This document shows, in pieces, positions 1 through 11,800 of a DNA stretch of 34,925 bases. Location of the stretch: positions 142,444-177,368 of the forward strand of contig PS015061.1 in the NCBI GenBank assembly GCA_048213135.1. The letters are read 5' to 3'. Every line of letters begins with the position of its first letter. Position 1 is the first letter of the stretch. This DNA comes from Reclinomonas americana ATCC 50394. Lineage: Eukaryota > Jakobida > Jakobea > Jakobida. The translations under genes were made by a program, and so were the position numbers. The notes beneath the pieces are model-generated. The model made no database searches. It was not told the origin of the DNA and saw nothing but the letters and a program-made list of their open reading frames with translations.

Positions 1-401
1 AGAGAGAGAGAGAGAGAGAGCCAGATATGGCGTGGTTGGGTGCAGTGTCTCTGTGGCTGCCCTTGTGTCGCTCATGATCATGGTTGGCGTGAGTGAGCGA
101 GTCAGTCGGAGCGATCGAGATGGTGTCGCCATTCGTGGTGTTTGTGTTGAAAGAGAAGAAGGCAGGGATGGCGAGCGTCAGTGCACACTCTGTTGATGTA
201 GCTGCCCTTAATTTCGCTCATGGTTGGCGTGAGTGAGCGAGTGGAGTCACCATTCGCGGCGTTCTTGCCAGAGACAAGAGAGGAATAGACATGTTGCCTT
301 CGCGGCAACGGAGCTCTGTGGCTATCATCATTGAGAGAGTGTGCAGACTCGCCATTTCTCTTCTCCTTCTGCCTGCTTATTTGCGCTTCTTGGGTCGTCA
401 G
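1..401. repeat. Left edge: GA microsatellite and diverged direct repeat
   Basis: Positions 1-20 are a pure AG run that truncates the window. A diverged direct repeat follows: 56-102 and 201-242 share gctgccctt, cgctcatg and the perfect 24-mer at 79-102 / 219-242, with weaker similarity continuing (gtgtcgccattcgtggtgt against gagtcaccattcgcggcgt). I see no convincing exon here. The stretch probably belongs to introns of the ELP4 gene, whose N-terminal exons lie outside the window; the last intron ends at the CAG at 399-401. Confidence 0.6.
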
Positions 402-1464
402 GTGCTGTGTTGTGTCACCACTACGATCTGAGTCGGCGCATGCAAGAGGATGTGATTGCAAGCAGCCCGCCACTCTTGTGGACGTTGGGCGACGATGATG
501 GCGATGATGATGATGATGACGGCGGTGATGAGGGTCGCATGTACCAACAGCTGCTCGCTCGCTTTCGGGAGACGTTGCAGCAGGCGAATGCGTTGCGTCT
601 CGAGCTGGGGCCGTGCATCGCTTCTCGTCTATCCGCGCTCACTTCTTCGACTTGACACCAGCTTCTCGCTGCTCGGTGGCGATGGTGAGACACCTCTTCA
701 CCGACGAGTGTGCCGACTGGCCATCCAGAGCCTCGGATCGCCTCTGTGGGGTGCCGAGGGAGTTGCGTTCACCCCCCTCTCTCTCGCATCCCTCCCCACT
801 TGTTGCTCACTGCACCACAGAGAGAAATGCTGCGCTTCCTGCACCGACTGCGTGGCCTCGCCCGCCAGTCGCTTGCCGTGTGCTTTGTCACCGTGCCCAA
901 GTGCATTCACACTCCGGCAGTGCTCACTGGCGCCGCCCATGCCGCTGATTTTGTGTACGACATGGAGTCGTTTGTTGGTGAGCCTATTTCCAACCCGCTC
1001 CTCTCTCTTTCTTTTGCATACCCCTCACCCTCCTCGTCTATCCTCACACAAGGCGCCAACATCAACGTCAGCGCCTACGAGCAAAAAGAATTCAGTGGGT
1101 GGCTGACGGTGGAGAAGCTGCCCAAATTGAATTCGCTCGTGGCCGTGCTGCCAGACAACATGAAGTACGCCTTCAAGATGCAGCGGAGAAAGATGACGAT
1201 TGAGCGCTTCCATTTGCCTCCCGAGGAGTCGCGAGGTACCGGGAATCTTGTTCTCCCTTCCCTTCCAGTGAGACTCACTGTTGTTCAACAGCCGTGGACG
1301 AGAATCGACCCAAGTACGACCCATCATCGTCATCGTCGTCATCGTCATCGCGCAACACGTCGGCAGCCTCAGCATCACAGACACCCTCATCAACCGCTGC
1401 AGCAGCACCGTCAGCCCATAGTGGTCCCCGAGTGACGCTGACAAAGAGAGAGCTAGACTTTTAA
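402..1464 (+). CDS. ELP4: Elongator complex protein 4, C-terminal part (5' truncated)
   Basis: Exons 402-612, 662-750, 825-977, 1053-1235 and 1292-1464 (TAA) join in one frame to give the last ~269 residues. Elp4 is one of the RecA-like Elp4-Elp5-Elp6 subunits of Elongator, which makes the wobble-uridine tRNA modification. Family hallmarks are visible: CHHYDLSRRM, then RLAIQSLGSPLW, then MLRFLHRLRGLARQSLAV, a WLTVEKLPKLNSLVA strand, and FKMQRRKMTIERFHLPPE. The protein ends TKRELDF, like the HLDF end of animal Elp4. An acidic Asp run (about 490-530) and a Ser/Ala-rich linker (1310-1430) are insertions. Introns are 49-75 bp. The N-terminal RecA half is missing because the window begins inside the gene. 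The stop lies 44 bp from the ZPR1 stop on the other strand. Confidence 0.9.
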
Positions 1465-1508
1465 ACAAGTATTTGTCTATACGATGCGTCCGATTGATTC
1501 CCACAACC

Positions 1509-3796
1509 TCAGTCGACATCGGTGCGCTCGGCGTCTGGCGGCTCAGCCGCATCGTGCGCGCCACTGCCCTCACCACCACCGCCGCTCACCTCACCCACAC
1601 CGTCCTCGTTGTCCTCATAGTCCTCTGCGACAGATGAATCAGCAAACGAAAGCAAGAACGAGGTCATTGCTCCCCGCCCACACTCACCCGTGCGCATGTC
1701 GAGCAGACCAAACTCGTCGTCCTGCTTACGCGTGCGCTCGTACTCAATGACCTGCATGTTTGGGTCTGGGTCGGGCGCGTAAGTGTTCTGCAGGTAGCTG
1801 GCCGCCAGCGGATCGTCAATGATCAGCGTGAATGGCTCCGTGCCACGCGACAGCTATGCACACAACAACAATAGCGTCAATCGCCACCCAGCACATCGCA
1901 TCATCACAACAGCACAATCGCCACGCACTCTGTTCAGGTGGTCGAGGAACTCGCCGAGACGTCCGCGCTCCGCCACCGTGGCCGAGTCGCCGAGCGAGAA
2001 CGAGCCCGTGGCCACACGCAGATTCTCCTCCACCTTCTTCAGCAGGCCCTCCAAGCTCGTAAACATGCCGCCGAGGGTGCCGCGCACCAACTTCAGCTCC
2101 AGCTCCGGAATCTCAATGGTGGCCGACTCGGACTTGAGCAGATCGCGGTTCATGTCCTCCGGCTCGGTCACGCGGAAAATAATGCGACGACCGCGCGGCT
2201 TGATGGCGCCACCGCTCTTCACGTCCACACTGCGGTGACCGCACATGACGCACGTGAAGGCCATGATGACGATCTCGTCAAAGTACGGGATCTCTGCGAC
2301 CGGATAAGTGACCCACACAACCGCAAGCTGATCACCAAATGAGCACGCAACTGGTGACCATCATCTTGATGTTGCCGGGCGTGTGGCACAGCGGGCACAC
2401 CTCCGGGAACTCAATCACCTCCTCCGGAGCCTCCGCACGCTCCTGCAGCGCCGCCGCCGAGTCGACGTCGTGCAGCAGTTCCGCATGGCGACCACCAAGG
2501 GCGGCCGACACGGCGTGAACCGGGTCCTGACGGACGGGAGCGCCCTCCTCGCCGCCACTCTCACCACTCGGGATGCCGAGGGCGCGATTGTCCTCCTCGG
2601 TACGCATCCACATCTCCACATCGAGCTGCGGATCGCGCGCCGGAGCGGTCCTGTTTATGGGGGGAAGGGTGATGAGGGGCAGAGTGAGCAAGCAAAGAGG
2701 CAGGTGACGCAACAGGCTCTGGATGTGCGAGTTGCCAGCCGGATCACGAATGAGCACGGTGAACTCTGTGCGACCCTCGGCGTACAGGCGCAGACGACCA
2801 ATGAACTCGTTCAGCTTGGCGTGCGACTCGGGGTCGATGTGCAGACGTGCCGGCTGCGGGAAGACGTGAGATATTGCAACAAACAAGGTTCAATCTCTCA
2901 TCCCAGCACGCACCTGCTCAGCCTCCAGATCGTCGGCCACCGACGTCAGCAGGCCCTCGACTGCCAGTCGCGAATGAGAATAAGAAAGAGCACTTTTCCT
3001 CTACTACGCGATCGCTGCACACACCCGTGGTGAGGAGACCGCGACCCGACGGCGGCAACTCCAACTCCAGCTCGGGAATGATCATCGACGCAAAATCGCT
3101 ACGCACGACCTGACGCGACACATCCTCCGGCTTCTGCACCTTCAGCGACCACAGCGTGCCACGCGGACCAAACACGCCACCGAACTTGACCTCGGTGTTG
3201 CGCAGACCGCACTCTATGCGCACACGCACATGAGCAACGAACGAGACAACTGCGCGACGGCGACTGGCGATCAGACCTGGGCAATCAAACGACATGACAA
3301 TGACCTCACGGAAGTGGGGAATGTCGACGAGCAGGATGCGCGTGGTGCCCTGCGCGTGGCATCCCATGCACAGACTCTCCACGATCGTCGGCTGCACACA
3401 CCAATCATCAGTGATGGATGAGTCGGAAAATCTACTCAATTGAAGACAACGCACTCCATCGACAGTGTCATCGCCGGGACGGTGGTACAGATGATCCTCC
3501 GGCTCACCAGTCGGCGTCGCAGTGGCGTCGACGACTGCACACACAGAAAGAGAGTGGGAGATGAGTCCAAAAAAAGGCTTCTGTGCGTTGCATGACACCG
3601 CCCCACTGTGCGTGTGGAATGCACACGCGCACATAGAGGTCGATGATAGGCGTGGAGAGACAGAGAGGCGAGCGCGCGTGTGACAAGCCATGTGCACATC
3701 CACACTTGCACGCACGCACTCACCAGCCGGGGCAGCAGCAGCAGCGGAGTCAGCGGCAGCAGCAGCAGTGGGTTGCTCAGGGGTTGGATCAGCCAT
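1509..3796 (-). CDS. ZPR1: Zinc finger protein ZPR1
   Basis: Ten exons on the minus strand: 3724-3796, 3455-3534, 3277-3391, 3025-3213, 2914-2960, 2714-2853, 2352-2650, 1929-2293, 1688-1853 and 1509-1624. They sum to 1590 nt, or 529 residues, against about 460 in animals. ZPR1 binds eEF1A and acts as its folding chaperone. Two ZPR1 modules are clear. Module 1 has C59-x2-C62 and C88-x2-C91 (ESLCMGC, CPECG), then [15 protein letters not shown] and LLTTVEGLL. Module 2 has C300-x2-C303 and C329-x2-C332 ([12 protein letters not shown]), then [13 protein letters not shown] and [17 protein letters not shown] closes module 1, and [19 protein letters not shown] is the conserved tail. The extra length is an Ala-rich N-terminus, the linker around residues 215-295 and an acidic/Gly C-terminus. 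The second exon junction (3455/3391) could instead read through in frame. Two of its introns use a GTTGCGT donor. Confidence 0.93.
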
Positions 3797-3907
3797 TGCA
3801 ACAAGCAGAGAGAGAGGTGTGATCGCGCACACACAAAGGACGAAAGAAGAGTGATGAACTCCGCCGATCCGCCAATCCGCCATCACTCCGTCGCCTTTGC
3901 TTTGAGA
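3797..3907. promoter_or_regulatory. Short divergent promoter between ZPR1 and ETFB
   Basis: The ZPR1 start codon (3796, minus) and the ETFB start (3908, plus; or the upstream in-frame ATG at 3854) are separated by only 57-111 bp. Both genes must therefore initiate within this stretch or inside each other's 5' UTR. I see no clear TATA box. The stretch contains a GAGAGAGAG tract and a CGATCCGCCAATCCGCCAT segment with two CCGCCA copies. The regulatory role is inferred from spacing alone. Confidence 0.45.
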
Positions 3908-4212
3908 ATGCGCATCCTTGTGGGCGTAAAGAGAGGTACGTTGCATCCTCTCCTCTGTCTCTCTCATTGCCACGACACGTCACTCACTGCTTGCACACAG
4001 TCATTGACTACGCACAGGTCTGGTCTCACACGCACACTCTCCACTCTCTGCACGATGCTCACTCTGTGTGTGCGTGTTGCACAGCGCATTCGAGTGCGTC
4101 CTGATGGGCTCGACGTAGTCAAAGACGGCGTCAAGTTCTCCATGAATCCCTTTGATGAGATTGCAGTCGAGGAGGCCGTCAGACTCAAGGAGAAGAACGT
4201 GGCCACAGAGGT

Positions 4213-4284
<72 letters not shown>

Positions 4285-5261
4285 NNNNNNNNNNNNNNNN
4301 NNNNNNNNNNNNNNNNNNNNNNNNNNNNNNNNNNNNNNNNNNNNNNNNNNNNNNNNNNNNNNNNNNNNNNNNNNNNNNNNNNNNNNNNNNNNNNNNNNNN
4401 GAGAGAGAGAGAGAGAGAGAGAGACTTCCTCTCCCCCTCACACTGCTCCTCCCTCACACTGCCTCTGTCACACAGGTTGTTGCTGTGACTGTGGGCCCGA
4501 AAGTCGCGCAAGAGACTCTGCGGACGGCACTGGCGATTGGTGCCGACAAGGGCATTCATGTGGTGACTGACGGGAAGACCGAGTACGAGCCGCGCATCAT
4601 CTCTGCGGTGCTCGCGGCACTTGTCAAGCGCGACGTTTACGATGTGGTGATTCTCGGCAAGCAGAGCATCGACGATGATTGCAATCAGACGGGCCAGTTG
4701 CTGGCTGGTGCGTTCGACACGAGCTGGAGTGGAGACAAGGACGAGTGCTCTCACGTGGTGTTGTGCGTGTAGGTCGCTTGGAGTGGCCGCAGGCTACGTT
4801 TGCCTCCAAAGTAGACATTGCTGCCGACAAGAAGAGCGCACAGGTGACGCGAGAGGTGGATGGTGGACTGGAGACGATCGGCATTTCATTGCCAGGTTTG
4901 CGCACTGTACATGTGCAGCTGTCTGTACGCGCCCAGACTCAATTGGTGGAGCAGCTGTAATCACGTGTGACCTGCGTCTGAATCAACCGCGATACCTTAA
5001 GCTGCCGAACATTGTCGCCGCCAAGAAGAAGCCGATTGAAGACTTGCCGATTGCCAACGTGCCCAACGTCGGCGACCTGCAGAACAAGCTCGAGATTGTC
5101 AAGGTATCTCACCAACAGCGTGGTCCTCGCGGTGTGTGCGGTGTTGCTTATGCATGCGCGCGCAGGTCGAGGCACCTCCGAAACGCGCTGGTGGCAAGAC
5201 CGTGGCCGACGTCGACCAGCTCATCGACAAGCTCCGCAACGAGGCCAAGGTCATTCCATGA
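3908..5261 (+). CDS. ETFB: Electron transfer flavoprotein beta subunit
   Basis: Seven exons: 3908-3935, 4001-4017 (17-nt microexon), 4085-4210, 4476-4707, 4773-4895, 4955-5103 and 5166-5261, giving 256 residues (human 255). The protein dimerises with ETFA in the mitochondrial matrix and passes electrons from acyl-CoA dehydrogenases to ETF:ubiquinone oxidoreductase. Seen: [19 protein letters not shown], the signature [31 protein letters not shown], the AMP/nucleotide-loop segment [28 protein letters not shown], then DGGLETI and [18 protein letters not shown]. An in-frame ATG at 3854 would add 18 residues; I chose 3908 because it matches the family N-terminus and no cleavable presequence is expected. 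Intron 3 (4211-4475) carries the GA microsatellite and the first assembly gap. Confidence 0.95.
4219..4424. repeat. GA microsatellite with assembly gap in ETFB intron 3
   Basis: A (GA)n tract runs into 116 Ns (4285-4400) and resumes as (GA)n to 4424. The whole tract sits inside one intron (4211-4475), so the gap costs no coding sequence: the exons on both sides join in frame as [12 protein letters not shown]. Confidence 0.9.
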
Positions 5262-5424
5262 GCGCAGAAAAGCGCAGCCTCTTTTCTTGTCTCTCTTTCC
5301 TCCCCAACTTGCGGGGAGAGCATCGTAAAATCCGCTTGCTCGGTCGACCTGTTGTCCTTCATCCCTCGATTTGTGTTGTCTGTGAGAGCTCGTTGTGTGT
5401 GGTTTTTTTCCTGCCTTTGAAACC

Positions 5425-6644
5425 ATGAGCTCTGCTTCTTTGCCGTCACCGCAGCGGTCGCCGCGTGTCACAACAGACCCTGATTCGTTGGAAGGTGCGA
5501 ATGATCACACACTCAATGAGAATGAGAGTCGCGATGATCCAACTGGGAGTCGCCAACACCAATCAACCTCTCTTGTCACTTGCTCTCTCTCTCACACACA
5601 CACACACACACTACTGCCTCTCTGTTGCTCTCTTGTTGTGCTCACTTCTCTCTTGGCGCAGAACCCATTGAGGAGAAGAAGGATGCGGACATTATCGAGT
5701 TCCTGCACATGATGGGCCTGCTCAAGGTGCGTTCTCTCTCTCTCTCTGTGGCCACACACGCACGCACGTGCTTGCACATCCACCACGATCACCGCTGAAT
5801 GCGAGCGAGTGTGAGAGTGAGTGTGAGAGAGAGTCGCGGCAATGCTCAACACGCGCGTTTTGAGGCCCCACTGTGCGCTCACTGTCCACGTGTGGCATGT
5901 GCAGAGGACACTCCGAGCGGGTTGGGTGCGAAACGGAGTCAAGCAGCCGGAGAGTGTCGCCGATCACTCGTTGCGTACTCAAATCATGATCCTCTCCTTC
6001 TCTCGCACACACGCACGTGCTCACTGGTGTCTCTCTCTCTTGTACACAGCTTCCGGATGGCCATCATCAGCATGCTTGTCGACGATCCCACGATTGACAG
6101 GTTCGATTGCCTCGTTGTAATAGGTACACTCTCTCCAGTCACTCGTCCGCTCACTCTCTCCGCGCAGAACACGACTGCTGAAGATGTCGCTGATTCACGA
6201 TGTGGCGGAGGCACTGACGGGCGACATTACGCCGCACGATGGAGTGTCGCGGGCAGAGAAGCTGGAGCGGGAACGAGATGCCATTCGCACCATGCGCCGA
6301 TTGCTTCCACACTCGGGCGGCTCGTTTGGCGATGAGATGGTGGAGTTGTGGGACGAGTACTCGGCGGGTGAGTCGCCCACGGCCAGGTTGGCCAAGGACC
6401 TCGACAAGTTGGAGATGATTCTGCAGGCGTTTGAATACGAGAAGGGTGTGTGTTGTTGTTGTTTGTTTTTCCGCACGTTCTGTTTCTGAAATCACTCACC
6501 ACTTCTCGCTTCCGCGCAGAGCAATCGTTGAACCTGGAGGAGTTCTTCATGTCAACAGACGGCACGTTCTCGCATCCGTGGGTGGTCGACATTGTCAAGG
6601 AGCTGTACGTGAAGCGGGCCGAACACAAGTTCGGAATCGAGTGA
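5425..6644 (+). CDS. HDDC2: HD-domain phosphohydrolase, HDDC2/YfbR-like 5'-deoxynucleotidase
   Basis: Six exons: 5425-5494, 5662-5726, 5905-5969, 6050-6100, 6168-6445 and 6520-6644, giving 217 residues (human HDDC2 204). Family members are metal-dependent nucleoside 5'-monophosphatases. The metal-binding HD signature is complete: H66 in ESVADHSFRM, H94-D95 in SLIHDVAEALTGDI, and D163 in DLDKLEMILQA. Other conserved blocks are FLHMMGLLKRTLRAGWVRNGV and ELWDEY. The N-terminal ~25 residues are Ser/Pro-rich and not conserved. Intron 3 uses the GTTGCGT donor; only that junction yields the family sequence DHSFRMA. Introns run 51-178 bp and several hold CT or CA runs. The gene lies 163 bp downstream of ETFB on the same strand. 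Confidence 0.92.
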
Positions 6645-6838
6645 GTTGCTGTTAGAGAAAGTGTAGGAGGGAAGCGTGCGTGTCATATGGCGCTTGGCGT
6701 CTCCGCGAATGAAGAATGTATGCATGTTGTTCAACTGTTACAACACACGAGACGACGGAGAGGGAAGGAGAGAGAGGGAGAGATAGTAACAACACACGAG
6801 CCTGTACATTAATTTGTATGCATTGCATGGATAAAGAT

Positions 6839-8508
6839 TCAGGCTCTGACGGCGGTACGAGCGACAGCCACCTCGCCGCGGAACACGTCGTACACTGGAC
6901 CCGGCGACTCGGTGCGTGGGGTCTTGAAGCGCGGCGCAGTCGCCACGTGCTCACGCACCGTCGCCGCCTTGTCAAATGTCGACGGCACCATGTAGAACTT
7001 GGCCGGCGATGCCGACTGCATGAAGGAGAGGAATGTTGGTCAGCACACACGCATACACAAACACTGTCAACAACGGTGACGCACGTAGGGCTCCTTGAAG
7101 CGCGGCTCCTTGGCGGCAAACTCGGCCGACTGTCGGGTCTTGTGGAACTGCGGCTGGTGCGTCGAATCGTACTTGCCCGGGCCGAGATCCGTGGCCTTGG
7201 GCGTGGGGAAACGCTCGCTCGTCACGCTCATGACACGGCCGCCACGTGGGCGTGCCAACTTGTCCAGCGTCTCGTACGAGGCGTAGAAGGTGGGCGCGCC
7301 CTCGCCAATCACGTCGTTCTTCAGACGCGGCTCACGCGCCGCAAACTCGGCCGTCGGTCTCTTGGACGGGCGAATGGCCACTGCCGCCGCATCGTAGGCA
7401 GTCGGACCCGGACTCGCTGCACATACACACACGGTCAGGCACAAGGCAACGCGCATGTGCATGTCTGCGCGTGCGACACTCACCAGTGGTGCTCCTCGGC
7501 GGAATGTGCGAGGCAAAGTCGCCAAAGCGATCACTGGTCTTTGCACCAAATCCCACACCGCGCTTCGACTGCGGCGACTTGCGCGAGGCGTCGTTGGGGT
7601 CGGCAAACTCCGACGGCACATTGTACATCTTGTCGCACAGCGGGCGCGTCGGCGACGCGCGCTGCGGGCCCGCCGCACCAAACCCAATATCATCCCGCGC
7701 CGAGTGCCGCGCCGGCTTCACCGTCGCCTCAAAGTCGCTCTTCACCACATAGTTGCCGGGCCCGGGCGCCTTGCTGCAGTCACGATAGATCGAGTCCACA
7801 AACCGCTCCGACATTCCCATGGTCGCCGACACGGGTCGTGGAGCGCACGATGTCGGCGTATTCGATCGATTATACGATCGCTGCTTCTCCAGCAACGACG
7901 ACGGAGGCAGTGCATACACGGGTCCAGGCGAGGCACTCTGTGGACGCTGGAACCGCGGTGCAGAACCCCACGAAGGACGACGCTGACGCGGAGCAACGCC
8001 AAATGTACCTGTCGCCGTTGCGTCAGACACTTCACTGCAGAGAGACTCAGACAGACAAGAGAGGCTTACCAATGCGACGTCCCTCAGCATCCAGTGGACT
8101 GCGCAGGTCGGCCACTGAGCGGCGACTGGTGGTGCTGCTCGGTCGCGGAGGCCGCGCACTCGCAGCAGCAGCAGCAGCAGTCGCCGAGGGAGCCGCTGAG
8201 GCCAGCTGATCGCGATCACTCTCGCGATCGAGTGCAGCAGTGGCCGAGGCCGGGCGCACACTCCTCTTCTTCTGCTGTTGTTGTTGTTGCTGCTGCTGAG
8301 AGACGCGTGTCTGCTTGGTGGTGACGTGGTGCACGACGTGTGTCGTGATCGTCTTCTTCTTCTTCTTGCTGTGCGTGGTCTTCTCGGGAGAGGAGGCAGA
8401 GGTGTTGGTGGAGGAGCTCATGTCGTTGTCGTGGTGTTGGCCACTGGTGTCGGTGCCGATCTGCGCGCGCAGGTCGGCGTCGAGGCGGTCGTCAACGTGA
8501 GAGGTCAT
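6839..8508 (-). CDS. STPGR (SHIPPO) repeat protein, axonemal type
   Basis: Minus-strand exons 8070-8508, 7484-8008 (or starting at 8029), 7085-7416 and 6839-7015 give 490 (or 497) residues. Proline-Gly signature repeats recur: SPGPVYALP, APGPGNYVV, SPGPTAYDA, LGPGKYDST and SPGPVYDVF. They alternate with FG, SAEFAAKEPRFK and SERF-type segments, as in ODF3/CIMAP and STPG proteins that bind the lumen of flagellar doublet microtubules. The first ~140 residues are low complexity (Ser/Thr, a KKKKK run, nine Gln, Ala-rich) and read as disordered. Two acceptors are compatible with exon 2 (8008 and 8029) and I cannot choose between them. The family indicates that the organism builds a flagellum. The start ATG at 8508 is the first in frame after a polypurine leader. 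The gene is convergent with HDDC2. Confidence 0.85.
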
Positions 8509-8867
8509 TCGTTGCACACAAGAGAGAGAGTGAAAGGGGGAAGAGGTTGAGGCGCGCAAGTATAGAGTGGAGAGTGGTGGTGTTGGCGCGCGAGTGAGTA
8601 AGAGCGAGAGTCGTGAAAAAAAAGAGCCGCTGAATGTCCAAAAGACAACTTGAGTTCTCCCGCGCGTACACTTTGTCGTTCGCCAACGCTTTCTCTTCTG
8701 CATGATGCAATGGTGTATGCAGCGCGCACTGCTGGGGTTTCGTGCGACAATCGTCATCGTCGGGCCAGCTTCGTTCTCCGCGAGTCCCGAGGGGGGGGGG
8801 GACTGCTGCTGCTGCGTGCGTCGTAGGTCGTGTTCGGCCGCTTGGGCCACACACATGCAACAGCGCA
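8509..8867. other. Intergenic spacer between two minus-strand genes
   Basis: The spacer holds the 3' flank of the kinase-TPR gene and the 5' flank of the STPGR gene. It contains a ten-G run at 8790-8799, an AAAAAAAA run near 8620 and GAGAGA immediately upstream of the STPGR ATG. I see no supported coding exon here. Confidence 0.5.
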
Positions 8868-11800
8868 TCAACCGGTGCCATCTGCAGCTGGGCGAGGCGA
8901 CGATGTAGGCGTTGTGGACGACGATGAAGGCGCCGACGTTGTTGTGCTCGAGGCGGTGACGGTGGTAGCGGAGGCAGCAGCAGCGGTAACGGAAACCGTT
9001 GGTGGTGCGGCGGCAGGACTGCGCGGCGCCAGAGCTGCAGAGGCCGCTGCGGCAAAAGCGGCGGCGGCGGCAGCAGCTGCTGCGAGCGTGCTGGTTCCCG
9101 TGTGATCCGAGGCCTCCAGCGACGACACTGAGTCCAGGTTGCCGGCGAGACCGTCGTGCAGACTCGGGCTGCTGGTGACGCCGACCACTTCCTCTTCCAT
9201 GCCGGCCTCCAGCAGCCCGACTCGCGAAAAGTCCTCCTCGGCCTCCTTGTGGTAGCCGTGCAGCTGCAGCAGTCGTCCGCGATTAATGTACGCGTCGACC
9301 AGTGTCGGTCGCAAGATGATGGCCTGTGCGGTGGTGAGCTGGTTGCGAAGGAAAAATGATCAACGCGCAGCAAAGACGCACCTGGTTGAATCGCTCAATG
9401 CCCGCCGCGTGCTCACCCAGCTCAACGAGCAGGCAGCCGAGGTTGAGCAAGGCCTCGGCGTGAGTGGGGTCCAACTCGATCACACGCAGGTAGTCCTCCA
9501 GAGCGGCTTGCTGCTTGCCGACACGGTCGTACAGTAGACCACCTGTGAATGGCACAAGTGAGGTTAGCGCAAGAGAAAAAGATGGAGAGGCTCACGTCCA
9601 CAACGCAACGATTGTACCACGCCGAGGCATCGTTCGGGTTGGTGCGAATGGCGGCCGTAAAGTCTTGCAGCGCGTCGGCAGTGTGCCCCAGCAAGTTTTG
9701 CACCACGCCACTGTGACACGGTCAGTCAGTGCGATGGAGTGGAGAGAGAATAGAATGTTCACACCGCACGGGAGCACTCACCGATTGCAGTAGACACCCG
9801 AGTGCACCAGACCCATGCTCATGCACGTGTTGTAGTCGTCGAGGCTCAGTTGCAGATTGCCGAGCTGACGGTGCAGCTGACCGCGGTTGTAGTACGCCTC
9901 GGTCGACGGCACCAGCTCCAGACTCTGCGTGTAGTCCCACAGTGCCTGCATCGAGTGTTAGTACAAACGAGGAGGATGGAATCGGGAAGGTTGTACCTGC
10001 TCCAGATTGCCCAGATGATGATTCAGCTTGCCACGCTCTCGCAACACCTCGGCGTTCTGCGGCAACAGTGCCACCACGGCGTTGAGGTCACGCAGCGCGT
10101 CCTTCAGACGGCCAAGTGGGCACAGCAGCTTGGCGCGGTTCAGACGTGCGAGAACAAACGAGGCGTCTGCTCGAAAATGCCAAGTCAGCATTCATCCACG
10201 ACAGCAGATCTTCTGACGACGCGCACCAGTCTCCACTGCTAGCGTGAACAACGCGAGAGCCTCGTCAGCACGACCCAGATGTGCAAGAACCGCTCCGCAG
10301 TTGCTGGCGTGCGAGGCGCGCACTTCAACAGGGTCCACCTATTCAACGGAAGGATGTCACACACCACGCACAAACAGCCCCTCTTCGCAGCATACACACA
10401 CCTCCAACGCTCGTCGGTAGTCGGCCACGGCCGCATCCACATCGCCGAGTTCATGCTCTACTTGCGCGCGCATGGCATGTGCCGACTGCAGCCGCTCGTC
10501 AATCTCAAGTGCTCGATCGAGCGCCGCCTTGGCTTTGAGCAGAAACTCGCGGCGCATCTCTGCGCTCTCGCACGGCAGCGACATGAGGCACATGGCGCGA
10601 ACCTGTGTCCAACACGCCGCTGCGTCAGCACCAACACATTCGGTGATGCATGTGTGTACCGGCAACTCCACTCACCAAGTGCGCCGCCGCGTGGTTGGCG
10701 TCGAGCTCCACCGCCGTATCGGCATCCATCAGACCCATCTGCGGTCGACCACATCGGTAGTGCAGTCGCGCGCGGCCAACAGCCGCGGCGATAGAAGCGG
10801 CGTCGGACTGCAGCAGCTCCGTGTACAGAGCACAGGCTTCCTCCATGCGATTGTCAGCAGCCGCCTGCTCGGCGCGCTCCAGCAACGAAAGTGGGCGCGG
10901 TGTGGACGCCATGGAGGATGAAATGGAACGCGTTGAGGAGGCGCGTGAGGAGCGGTTGGAAGACGGCGCGCCAATTGCACTGCTGCTGCTGCCGAGGCGC
11001 AAGAAAGAGGACTTGCGATTGCCTGCCGAGTGGAGCGTGGGTTGTGTGCGCGAGAGAATGCAAACAATACTATCCATACCTCGCGCAATGACCGAGGCCG
11101 ATCGAGAGGGTGGCGGCGGTGGTGGCGGTTCCGATTGTGCCGGCGGAACACTGCTGCGACTCGGTTCGTCGTCCGTGTCCTTCCAGTCGTCGTGCACCAG
11201 TGTGGACACGAGCGGTGAGTCGAGCGATGCGGTCTGTATCACGCTAACGTGAATACGCAAAGGGAGAATGCGGCAAAGGGCCATGCCAAACCTGAATGTC
11301 CTCTGCGACCCATCCATCGTCGGATGTGGCATCGCCCTGCGACTGAACACAACAGCACAGTGAGACGACGATTGGTGGTGATGGAGCGAGAGACGAGCAC
11401 CGCACCGAAATCTGAGCAGAGTGGGGTGAGGAGAATGAAAGCAAAAATCAACTTCAAGTTGATGCACACACACCTGATGTACTGATGGCGCCTTGGCAGG
11501 CGCACCGGCGAGTCGACGGGCCAGGGCGGTGAGGCGATCAACAAGCTCCTCGGCCGACGGTCGTTGATTCGAGTCCGAGTCCTGCAGAGATAGCGAAGTC
11601 CGTGAGGGAGAGAGGTGCGTTCCATGCAGCGCAGACGATTGCTCACCCAACACTCGCAGATAATCTGCGTCAACGTGGGGTCCAAGTCGGGCGGCAGCGG
11701 AGGCCGTCGGCCCTCGGTCACCTGCCGCGCAATCTGCAGCGGTGACATGTCCTCAAAGGGCACGCGGCCAGTGACCAGTTCCCATAGCACCACCGCAATG

